In this document: in pieces, positions 1-8,284 of the stretch
How the letters are laid out: each line of letters begins with the position of its first letter
How positions within the stretch are numbered: the stretch's first letter is position 1
Source: JAAZHD01 sp012510895
Lineage (GTDB): Bacteria; Bacillota; Clostridia; Caldicoprobacterales; DTU083
Assembly: GCA_050951465.1 (NCBI GenBank)
Contig: JBMNJC010000017.1
Location: 1-35,437, forward strand
Direction of reading: 5' to 3'
DNA: 35,437 bases
The notes under the pieces: generated by a model
The model's input: only the letters and a program-made list of their open reading frames with translations
Database searches by the model: none
What the model was told of the DNA's origin: nothing
Made by a program: the position numbers and the translations under genes

Positions 1-1
1 A

Positions 2-668
2 ATAACCCGCCGCGGCGACGTATCTCCGGCACAAAATAAGATAGCGATTCAGATTGAGACTCTGACCCAGTCTGATAAGCCGGCATTTAACATTTCTTCT
101 GAGCTGTCTCAGATTGCAGCGCACTATGGCGGCAGCTACCGATGCTAAACTTGTAAGCGAAAAAGATGTATTAGTGGACGAAAAAGCAGGTGAAGTACGC
201 TCAGACAACGGTGAAATGTATCGAAGCTGGGCTAAAAACTACGGTACTATAAACACTGACCGAACAAAATGTGCTTATGGTTTTCTCCAAAAGAATGGGA
301 AAATTGAGCTGGGCGGGCTAACAATTGACTGCAAGACAGATTTTGCAGTTATAGCTCTGAGTTCTTTAACCGATAAACGGATAGAAGAAAGCGACAATCT
401 TTTGCTTACAACCGTGGGGCGGGCTGTTAATACCGGCGCTAAATTTAATGGAGAGCAGATGCTGGAATATGGGCAGCCGCCGATCCTGATTGAGGTTATC
501 GAAGTTGATATTTCATTAAAAACAGAATACAGCACATTGAAAGTTTGGGCAGTAAACGCTGAAGGTTTCTATGCCGGAGCGATCCCGGCTACATACGAGA
601 ATGGCACGCTTAAATTTACCCTTGGCAAGGAATTTCCCAGTATGTATTACTTAATACAAGCTGAATAA
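2..668 (+). pseudogene. 3' end of a clan GH-A-like glycoside hydrolase gene, frameshifted and cut by the window start
   Basis: The gene enters from outside the window. Positions 2 to about 140 read in one frame, beginning ITRRGDV, which matches the MRRGDV and LRRQDV segments of the two complete paralogs (8285-10267 and 29804-31810). That frame hits a stop near 145. The homology continues one frame over (TDAKLVSEKDVLVDEKAGEV onward) to the stop at 668. The switch lies at about 120-145 and equals one extra base. The downstream part is the roughly 110-residue C-terminal beta-sandwich region of the family, with the RSW, TDR and TTVGRA segments and the end YYLIQAE. An ATG at 114 opens an uninterrupted reading frame but has no ribosome-binding site, so I do not take it as a real start. 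The catalytic domain lies upstream, out of view. Whether this is a true mutation or an assembly error cannot be decided here. The beta-helix gene follows 15 bp later. Confidence 0.75.
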
Positions 669-683
669 CAAGGAAGGGTAGCT

Positions 684-1760
684 ATGCTTGGTATAAACGT
701 TTTGGATTTTGGCGCAAAAGGTGATGGTATAACTGATGATACGCCTGCTATTCAAAATGCTATTAATTTTACCGCAAACCGGGGTGGAGGCAAGATTTTC
801 TTTCCTTTCACCAAGGAAGGCTATCGCATAGCCACACCCGGAATAGAAACCTATAAGGGAAGAGCGCTGCGGGCACAATTATATATTCCCCCGGGAGACT
901 ATAATATTCAGCTTGAAGGTGAAATGCCTTGCAGAATGATGAATACATATCAGGTTCGCCCTTTGAACGTGTCAGCAAAATTCAAACCCACCTTATTTGG
1001 CACCATGGAGAAAAACAACACCTTTTTGTTTTCCGACTGGGAAGCCCCTGAGGAACATGACCCTGAAGCCCGTCCCTGGTCCATACTGGCTGCGCCGGAG
1101 GGAGATTCTCTGGCTGGTAAATTCAGTGTCAGACAGTTTTCAATTACAAATCTTGAGTTTCGTGTTTTTATAAATAAAGAGAAGATGTATCCTACCCAAA
1201 GCGCTGTTAATTTACAAAATGTATCAAGGGTAAATATTTGTGATTCACAATTCTGCCTGAATGAGCAGGTAGGTGATGCATCGCTTGGCATGGAGCTGCA
1301 GCCGAATCCATGCCACACTGTTGGTTTAATGACTTCGGGAGATCAGAATGATAATAATGTTCTGCGCAATGTTTCAGTACAGGGTTTTCGATATGGGCTT
1401 GTTTGCGGTGAGCATGTAGTGGCAGATTATTTGTATATCCATAATTGTGAAGAAGGCATTACCTTTCATGACAGCTCCCATTTAAGCGTAATAAATCATA
1501 TAGTGGCACAGCACAATACTAAAATTATTACAACTACACGGGAAGAACTGTTTGGTCATAGAAAAGGGCCTTGTAATGTAAAGATTGATACTCTTAATTT
1601 CGAGGACGGTATTGGTTTAAAACCTGAAGTTTCTCAATTACAGTATGGTGTTTATGATCCGGAAAACCGTTTACACGGATCAGTAACATGGCACCAGCCC
1701 TGGGGTCAAAAAAAGTTCCCTGTAAAAGGAGCGCAAAATTTTAAGATTTATATATTTTAA
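684..1760 (+). CDS. Pectate-lyase-superfamily (right-handed beta-helix) protein
   Basis: The 358-residue product opens with INVLDFGAKGDGITDDTPAI, the signature of the pectate lyase 3 / GH28-GH55-related N-terminal region, where the chain enters a right-handed parallel beta-helix. A GGGKIFFP strand and later IPPGDYNI fit that fold. No signal peptide or membrane segment is visible, so it is probably cytoplasmic. Members of this fold cleave or bind acidic or neutral polysaccharides as lyases, hydrolases or epimerases; the sequence alone does not say which, and I cannot place catalytic residues. The ATG at 684 is preceded by AAGGAAGGG at good distance. It lies between a GH-A-like hydrolase and a ceramidase-like gene with short gaps, so it is probably co-transcribed with them. 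It is the only beta-helix gene in the window. Confidence 0.8.
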   Translation: MLGINVLDFGAKGDGITDDTPAIQNAINFTANRGGGKIFFPFTKEGYRIATPGIETYKGRALRAQLYIPPGDYNIQLEGEMPCRMMNTYQVRPLNVSAKFKPTLFGTMEKNNTFLFSDWEAPEEHDPEARPWSILAAPEGDSLAGKFSVRQFSITNLEFRVFINKEKMYPTQSAVNLQNVSRVNICDSQFCLNEQVGDASLGMELQPNPCHTVGLMTSGDQNDNNVLRNVSVQGFRYGLVCGEHVVADYLYIHNCEEGITFHDSSHLSVINHIVAQHNTKIITTTREELFGHRKGPCNVKIDTLNFEDGIGLKPEVSQLQYGVYDPENRLHGSVTWHQPWGQKKFPVKGAQNFKIYIF

Positions 1761-1799
1761 TGGAACTAATGATCATATACGTAGAAAGAAGGGAAATAA

Positions 1800-3266
1800 A
1801 TGACATATAACAGAAGGATTAATATTGGCTGGTCTCAGATAAACATTACACCCGACAGGCCTGTATTTATTCACGGGCAGATGTATCAGCGGGTTTCCCA
1901 GTATGTTCATGATCCGATAACAGCTACTGCACTTGTGCTGGAAAATGGCAGTGAACAGGTCATACTTCTCTCTGCTGATATGACGGGAATACGCGGAAAG
2001 ATATTGGAAAAGCTCAGAAAAAACCTTTCAGACATAGATGACCTGGATCCCAATAAACTATCCTTCAGTGTAACCCATACCCACAATTCAAGTAATTTTA
2101 CAGAACCTATTAAGACAGATTCTTTGTATATAATCGATAAAGATATAATGCCCCGGATAGACGTGCCTGATAACGTTATGCATGGTGAAGAAGCGGAGGC
2201 ATTTCTTGTTGACAAGCTTACCGAGGTTGTAGTTAAGGCATGGGAAAGCAGAAAGCCCGGAGGCATTAGTTATGCTCAGGACTATGCTGTTGTGGCCTTT
2301 AATCGGCGGCCTGTCTTTAGAAAAAACGGGCAGAAACAGACAGTTATGTATGGTGTGTGCGATGATCCTTCATTCAAAGGGTTTGAGGGCACTTCGGATC
2401 ATACTGCTGACATGCTTTATACCTGGGATTTAAATGGCAATTTAACAGGTGTGGCGGTTAATATTCCCTGTCCATCACAGGTATACGAACTGCACTGCTT
2501 TATTACTGCTGATTATTGGGGACCGACCCGCAACGCCATTAGAGAAAAGCTGGGCAACGTTTATGTGCTTCCCCTTTGCGGTGCAGCAGGAGACCAAAAC
2601 CCTCTGGATTTGGTGAGACTGAGCAAAAACAACAAAAAGACATTTAAAATATGGGGCGGTCAGACATCTGAAGTGTTTCGCAATTTGGATATGTCACAGG
2701 AATGTGAGGATATTGCGCAGCGGATTTCAGATTGTGTCGTAAGAGGATATAAAAAGGCAAGGAATTATATTGACAATAACCCGGTATTCAAACATGAAGT
2801 TTTAGAGGTAGAGCTTCCGATCCGAAAAGTAACGGAAGAGGAATATCAGGAAGCAAAAGCGGTATTCGAAAGCCATGTAAAGAAATTTTCTTCCGAAAAC
2901 CGCATGACCATGAAAGACGTTGTTTATTTATTTGAACCTAAAGGGGTCCTGCAAAGATATAACTTACAGCAACAGACAGATGTGTTTAAGTTTGAAACAC
3001 ATGTCGTCAGGCTCGGAAATATCGCTATTGCCACTAATCCGTTTGAGTTGTTTACGGAATACGGAATGAGGATAAAGGCGCGTTCCAGATCAGAGCAGAC
3101 CTTTATTGTACAGCTTGCAAACGGAGCCGGAGGTTATCTCCCGACAGAAGAAGCCGTGGCTGGTGGTTCATATAGCAGTAAACCGGCTTCAACCATGTGC
3201 GGTCCTGACGGCGGTGACAAGCTGGTGGAGATAACAGTGGAAGCTATAAACAGGATGTGGAGTTAA
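1800..3266 (+). CDS. Neutral/alkaline ceramidase-like protein, copy 1 (divergent active site)
   Basis: The 488-residue product resembles the N-terminal catalytic domain of neutral/alkaline non-lysosomal ceramidases. It starts with an INIGWSQINITPD strand, has the THTH zinc-ligand pair at residues 92-95 (His93, His95), and has a conserved PCPSQ and TADYW region near 223-240. Two paralogs lie at 10316-11836 and 34065 to the end. Known ceramidases carry GDVSP with a catalytic serine. The other two paralogs keep GDVSPR, but this copy reads GDQNP (264-268), so Asn replaces the serine. There is no signal peptide, whereas characterised bacterial neutral ceramidases are secreted. The substrate is therefore probably not ceramide; a role in glycan breakdown is inferred from the neighbours. 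It may be catalytically changed or dead as a hydrolase. An AGAAGGGA site precedes the ATG. Confidence 0.75.
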   Translation: MTYNRRINIGWSQINITPDRPVFIHGQMYQRVSQYVHDPITATALVLENGSEQVILLSADMTGIRGKILEKLRKNLSDIDDLDPNKLSFSVTHTHNSSNFTEPIKTDSLYIIDKDIMPRIDVPDNVMHGEEAEAFLVDKLTEVVVKAWESRKPGGISYAQDYAVVAFNRRPVFRKNGQKQTVMYGVCDDPSFKGFEGTSDHTADMLYTWDLNGNLTGVAVNIPCPSQVYELHCFITADYWGPTRNAIREKLGNVYVLPLCGAAGDQNPLDLVRLSKNNKKTFKIWGGQTSEVFRNLDMSQECEDIAQRISDCVVRGYKKARNYIDNNPVFKHEVLEVELPIRKVTEEEYQEAKAVFESHVKKFSSENRMTMKDVVYLFEPKGVLQRYNLQQQTDVFKFETHVVRLGNIAIATNPFELFTEYGMRIKARSRSEQTFIVQLANGAGGYLPTEEAVAGGSYSSKPASTMCGPDGGDKLVEITVEAINRMWS

Positions 3267-3292
3267 AACGGAAATAAAAAGAGGGTTATGAT

Positions 3293-4600
3293 TTGGGTCG
3301 GAAGATAATCAGAGAAAAAATAGACTATAAATGGATAATTACAATTGCATGTTTCTTAATGATATTTACCTGCCTGGGCTTTTGCAGCAGCAACAAGGGT
3401 TTGTACCTGGCGGCCATTACCAAAGCTCTCGGTATAAAGCGCAGTTTATTTTCCATTAATGACAGCTGCCGCTATGTTACTTCAGCTGTAATAAACCTGT
3501 TTTTTGGAAGCCTTGTGACCAGGTTCGGTGCAAGAAAGATGATCGGGGCAGGTTTTGCCGCTTTGATCATTTCAATCCTAATATATGCTTATGCCAGCAG
3601 CATCTTTGTGTTTTACATTGGGGGATGTTTTCTTGGTCTTGGTCTGGCCTGGACTACTACTACCATGGTGGGGTATGCGATCAGGCAGTGGCATACAAGG
3701 AATCGCGGTACGATAATGGGCTTTGTGCTGGCAGCCAACGGGCTGGGCGGTGCTGTTGCGGCACAAATCGTAACACCCATTATATACAATAAGGAAGATC
3801 CATTTGGATATAGAAGCGCATATCGCCTGGTGGCAGTAATCTTGCTGGTAATAGGCAGTCTGGTTCTGTTATTGTTCAGGGATCATTCTAAGAAGAATTC
3901 TGAAGAAAATGGAAAAACAACCTCTCGCAAAGATGCATGGGAAGGAATTGATTTTCAGCAGGCAGTACGTACACCTTATTTTTACGCAGCAGTGATTTCT
4001 GTATTTCTGACAGGTCTTACAATACAAGGCGTCAACAGTGTAGCTTCTGCTCATATGAACGATGTAGGCATGGAGGCAGGTTATATTGCTGCTGTATTGA
4101 GTTTTCACTCGCTGGCTTTGACCGGGTTTAAGTTTCTGACGGGCATAAGCTATGATAAACTCGGTCTTCGCATTACCAGACTGATATGTGATGTAACAGG
4201 GGTTGCAACAACTCTGATACTGGCTTTTGTTGTACCTACACCTGCAGGTAAAGTTTTAGCCATGATATACGGTGTTTTTTCATCCATGGCTATGCCCACA
4301 ACAACAGTCATGCTTCCCCTTATTACCACAGAACTTTTTGGAGAGAAATCCTTTGCAAGGATGCTTGGTATTTTTGTATCCGTAAACACTGCAGGGTATG
4401 CAGTGGGTATACCGCTTGCCAACTTAATATATGATATTTACGGTACTTATAAGCCGATTTTATATGTTCTGGCTGCGGTGATGCTGTTGGTCACAATCAT
4501 ATTCCAGGTTGCTTTAAGTATATCGTATAGATTAGCACAAAAGGAATCATATTTCGATGAAAGCAAAATGCAAAAGCTTTCACCGAATATCAAAGCATGA
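3293..4600 (+). CDS. MFS transporter, 12 transmembrane segments
   Basis: The 435-residue protein is strongly hydrophobic with about twelve membrane spans split by a charged central loop (about residues 198-220, rich in K, E and R). The loop between spans 2 and 3 reads TRFGARKMIGAG, a version of the major facilitator signature. The layout resembles the oxalate/formate antiporter-type MFS group, which also includes monocarboxylate and sugar-acid carriers. It sits in the plasma membrane and probably moves a product or substrate of the surrounding pathway; the cargo is unknown. I place the start at TTG 3293, seven bases after a GAGGG site. The ATG at 3288 reads into a stop after six codons in another frame. 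The gene lies 26 bp after the ceramidase-like gene and 44 bp before the isomerase-like gene. Confidence 0.85.
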   Translation: MGRKIIREKIDYKWIITIACFLMIFTCLGFCSSNKGLYLAAITKALGIKRSLFSINDSCRYVTSAVINLFFGSLVTRFGARKMIGAGFAALIISILIYAYASSIFVFYIGGCFLGLGLAWTTTTMVGYAIRQWHTRNRGTIMGFVLAANGLGGAVAAQIVTPIIYNKEDPFGYRSAYRLVAVILLVIGSLVLLLFRDHSKKNSEENGKTTSRKDAWEGIDFQQAVRTPYFYAAVISVFLTGLTIQGVNSVASAHMNDVGMEAGYIAAVLSFHSLALTGFKFLTGISYDKLGLRITRLICDVTGVATTLILAFVVPTPAGKVLAMIYGVFSSMAMPTTTVMLPLITTELFGEKSFARMLGIFVSVNTAGYAVGIPLANLIYDIYGTYKPILYVLAAVMLLVTIIFQVALSISYRLAQKESYFDESKMQKLSPNIKA

Positions 4601-4644
4601 ATCTTAAGCATTCTTATAAAATGATCAAAAGGAGAGGTGGTATT

Positions 4645-6001
4645 ATGTTCAAGGCAGGCTTTGTAGGTTTTGGAGAGATTAATACTCCCAGGGAAGTAGT
4701 GGATCAAAAGACAGAAGAAGCGAAACAGCTATTGGCAGAGCATGGATTCAGGCTGGTAACCACAGGTTCTGTAATTGATGATGAACGCGGTGAAGAGGCC
4801 TTAAGAGCAATTTCGGATCTTAAGAAAGCCGAATTTGATTTTCTGATTGTTTGCATTACAGGCTGGATTCCTTCCCATACCGTAATAAGGGTAATAAGTG
4901 AATTCAAAGAAAAGCCAATGATTCTGTGGGGACTGGCAGGCAACAGCAACAACGAATATAAGAGGCTGTCAACGACAGCGGCCCAGGCAGGAACAACAGC
5001 CTTGAGGAAACCCATGGAGGATATGGGCTATGTCTTCAAATATGTATACGATTTTCCCGATTCAGAATCTAAGATAGATGAAATTATAGCCTTTGCAAAA
5101 GCAGCAACAGCGGTTGAGAAATTGAAGAGAAGCAAGGTGGGCATGATGGGTTTCCGGGACATGAGGCTTTACGGCACCTTGTATGACGGTGTGTCACTCA
5201 AAGCCAAAACCGGAGTGGAAGTGGAATTTTTTGAGATGCTGGAAATTGTACAGCGGATGGAAGAAGTATGCAATGATGAGGTAAATGCGGTAGTTGAGAA
5301 GGTTCTGAAGGAATGGGACTTCCAGGCTGAACCCAGGCGTGAATCTCTTGAGCTGGGTGCAAAGATCTATCTGGCGATAAAGGAAAAAATAGAAGAAGCC
5401 AAGTATGATGCCATTTCTCTGATAGACGTGGACGGAATGAAGAAGCTGATGAAATTCCCGCCGTCCATGGTATTCATGTTAATTGCAAATGAACTGAAGA
5501 AATATACAATACCTGAAAACGATACTTTGGGAGCTGTTACCCAACTGATTACCGGTCACCTCACAGGGCAGATAAGCGCATATATGGAATTTTATGAATT
5601 CATGCCGGACAGGCTTCTGATGGGTGTGCCGGATTATGTACCTTATGAAGTGATTGACGGATCCCTGAAGGTGCTTCCGACAAGCTTTGGAAAACTTAGC
5701 GAGAGCATGCTGAATGTTTCCGAGGTTAAAACGGGAAGGGTTACGCTTGCCAGATTGGGCAATACCGGAGGCAGAGTACCAGATGCACATAGTTACAGGA
5801 GAGGCAGTTAAGCCGAGAAGCTGGGAAGAAGTAGGCTGGGAGCAGCCATCACCTCAGCTGCCCAGTGTTGAAGTAATACTGGATACACCGGTGGATGACT
5901 TTGCTCAGAAGGTAATGGGCCAGCACTATATTGTAACCTATGGCGATAATACAGCCGAATTGAAAGATCTGTGCAAAATACTCAATATTGAAATAATCTA
6001 A
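4645..6001 (+). pseudogene. L-fucose/L-arabinose isomerase-like gene, copy 1, broken by a one-base insertion
   Basis: This is a near-identical copy of the intact 451-residue gene at 28400-29755. I count about eleven base differences in 1.36 kb. The start at 4645 is fixed by that alignment and by a GGAGAGG site just upstream; an in-frame ATG at 4597 overlapping the MFS stop is not supported by the other copy. Around 5768-5778 this copy has one extra G compared with copy 2. Frame 1 then stops at 5811 after a nonsense tail, and the last 80 or so residues continue in another frame to 6001. The lost C-terminal part carries the QHYIVTYGD segment typical of the FucI/AraA-like fold. The product would be a metal-dependent aldose-ketose isomerase-like enzyme. 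The break may be real or a sequencing error. Confidence 0.85.
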
Positions 6002-6037
6002 TTTATCTTATTAGCTTAATGGAGGGGGTTTTAAGGC

Positions 6038-8269
6038 TTGAACAGGTTACGCTACAATGAAAAAATCGAAGAGAAGATCAGAGAAAAACTCTCTCGGATG
6101 ACCATTGAGGAAAAAGTCTGGCAAATGGGCATGGTTCCCAGCAATTTGTTTGTTGATGAAAAAGGTAATTTCATTAAAGACAAAGCAGATGAGATATTTA
6201 AAGGATACAGCATTGGAGGATTTCAGGATTTAAGATTTGAGCCTGAAAAAAATATAGATCTGATTAAAGAAATCCAGGACTATATCATTAATAATACAAG
6301 TCCCGGGATACCGGCAATTGTTGTAGGCGAAACCCTGCATGGATATTTAAGCCCAAAGGCCACTATTTTTCCTCAGGTTATAGGTCTTGGAAGCACATGG
6401 AATACCCGGTTGGTTCAGGATATAGCCGAAGCGGCAGCCAAGGAAGCCCGCGCAGCGGGAACTACCCTGGCCAATTCACCTGATCTGGATTTAGCCAGGG
6501 ATCCGCGGTGGGGAAGGGTGGAAGAAACTTTTGGAGAAGATCCTTACCTGGTTACACAGATGGGCTTAAGCATTGTAAGAGGCATGCAGGGTGATATGAA
6601 CAGGGATAGAAGCGAAATGATTATCTCTGCCATAAAGCACTATGTAGCCCACTCATCTCCTGAAGGCGGAGTAAATATAGGACCGGTAGCAGCCGGAGAA
6701 CGTCAGTTAAGAGAACTGTATTTAAAACCCTTTGCCGCAGCGATTCAGGAAGGCGGCGCCCTGGCAGTAATGCCTGCCTATAGTGAATTGGACGGCATAC
6801 CGGTTCATGCATCTGAGTTTCTTTTAACTGAAATACTCAGAAATGAACTTGGGTTTATGGGAATGACCATAGCTGACTACGGTGCCATACATATGCTGTA
6901 CAGAGTTCACAAGGTTGCTGAAAGCCCTCAGGCTGCCGGCAGACTGGCTGTTAAAGCAGGCATGGACTTTGAAGCAGGCAACATTCACTGTTATGGAGAT
7001 AATCTAATTGAGCTTGTGAAAAAGGGTGAAGTACCCGAAAAAATTATTGACACTGCTGTTACCAGAATTCTCAGGGTAAAGTATTTGGCAGGCATTATGG
7101 ATAATCCTTATGGCAGCCTGGAAAAAGCAAAAAAATATTATGGATGTGAAAAGCATAAACAGCTTGCTCTGGATGCCGCCAGGGAATCCATCGTTCTTCT
7201 GAAGAATCAAAATAACATTCTGCCGCTGGATAAAAATCTAAAATCTGTCGCCGTAATAGGTCCTGTCGCTGACAGAGGTGAGCTGGGAGACTACAGCCTG
7301 CCGAATGATGATGTGGTCACTCCCTTGGCAGGAATAAAGGCGGTACTTCCCAATGACTGCAAAATTAACTATGCAAAAGGCTGTGGTTTATGGGAAATGG
7401 ATAGAAGCGGATTTGAAGAATCAATAGAGGCTGCCCGCAATTCTGAAGTTGCAATCGTTGTGCTTGGTGAAACCAGCATAAAAGCATATGGTATGGGCTG
7501 GGGCAGAGAGACGGATGATGTGATTCTATGCGGTGAAGGTTACGACCGTTCTGACATTTCCCTGCCCGGGCTTCAGCATCAATTAGCAGAAGAAATAATA
7601 AAAACAGGCACGCCGACAATACTTGTCCTTATTAACGGCCGACCCATCACATTAGGCGACCTCAATGACAGTGCCGCTGCAATTCTGGAAGCCTGGTATC
7701 CGGGGCAGGAAGGGGGAACGGCAATAGCTGAAGTCTTGTTTGGAGACGTGAACCCTTCAGGCCGGCTTACAATTTCATTCCCTAAAGAAAGCGGCCAGAT
7801 TCCTGTTTATTACAATCATAAACCGTCAGCCAGGGGCTATTACAAAAAGCCTGGAACTCCGGAAAAACCCGGCAGGGATTATGTATTCTGTGATACAGAG
7901 CCTATGTACCCATTTGGTTACGGGCTTAGTTATACTACTTTCGAGTATTCAAATCTTAAAATAGACATCCAAAACTTAAAGGAAAAAAATGAGATTAACA
8001 TAAGTGTAAGTGTTAAGAATACCGGTAAGAGGGAAGGAAAGGAAGTGGTGCAGCTTTATGTAAACGATATTGTAAGTAGCGTTACCACCCCTGTAAGAGA
8101 GCTTAAGGGCTTCACCAAAATTTCCTTATTGCCCGGGGAGGAAAAGCAGGTTGTCTTTAATCTGCCCCTGAAAGAGCTGGCTCTTATTGACAGAAATATG
8201 AAGCCGGTAGTAGAACCCGGAGAGTTTGAAGTTTTTGTAGGAGATTTAAAAGCAGCATTTAAAATATAG
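6038..8269 (+). CDS. Glycoside hydrolase family 3 enzyme (beta-glucosidase/beta-xylosidase type)
   Basis: The 743-residue protein has the full GH3 layout. The N-terminal (beta/alpha)8 domain contains DLARDPRWGRVEETFGEDPY (about 151-170) and the nucleophile segment TIADYGAI with Asp280. The alpha/beta sandwich domain holds CGEGYDRSDISLPG with the probable acid/base Glu500. A C-terminal fibronectin type III-like domain (about 640-743) contains VVQLYVND and RELKGF. It removes non-reducing-end beta-linked sugars; motifs fit beta-glucosidase, beta-xylosidase or related activities, and exact specificity is not readable. No signal peptide, so it acts on imported oligosaccharides. The start is TTG 6038, nine bases after GGAGGGGG; no better ATG exists. 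The stop at 8269 touches the leader of the next hydrolase gene, so the two are translationally close. Confidence 0.93.
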   Translation: MNRLRYNEKIEEKIREKLSRMTIEEKVWQMGMVPSNLFVDEKGNFIKDKADEIFKGYSIGGFQDLRFEPEKNIDLIKEIQDYIINNTSPGIPAIVVGETLHGYLSPKATIFPQVIGLGSTWNTRLVQDIAEAAAKEARAAGTTLANSPDLDLARDPRWGRVEETFGEDPYLVTQMGLSIVRGMQGDMNRDRSEMIISAIKHYVAHSSPEGGVNIGPVAAGERQLRELYLKPFAAAIQEGGALAVMPAYSELDGIPVHASEFLLTEILRNELGFMGMTIADYGAIHMLYRVHKVAESPQAAGRLAVKAGMDFEAGNIHCYGDNLIELVKKGEVPEKIIDTAVTRILRVKYLAGIMDNPYGSLEKAKKYYGCEKHKQLALDAARESIVLLKNQNNILPLDKNLKSVAVIGPVADRGELGDYSLPNDDVVTPLAGIKAVLPNDCKINYAKGCGLWEMDRSGFEESIEAARNSEVAIVVLGETSIKAYGMGWGRETDDVILCGEGYDRSDISLPGLQHQLAEEIIKTGTPTILVLINGRPITLGDLNDSAAAILEAWYPGQEGGTAIAEVLFGDVNPSGRLTISFPKESGQIPVYYNHKPSARGYYKKPGTPEKPGRDYVFCDTEPMYPFGYGLSYTTFEYSNLKIDIQNLKEKNEINISVSVKNTGKREGKEVVQLYVNDIVSSVTTPVRELKGFTKISLLPGEEKQVVFNLPLKELALIDRNMKPVVEPGEFEVFVGDLKAAFKI

Positions 8270-8284
8270 ATGGAGGAGATTAAA

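Noticed and set aside
4597..4644. Upstream start of the isomerase-like gene overlapping the MFS stop
   Set aside because: The intact copy at 28400 begins at the residue corresponding to 4645, and a ribosome-binding site lies just before 4645.
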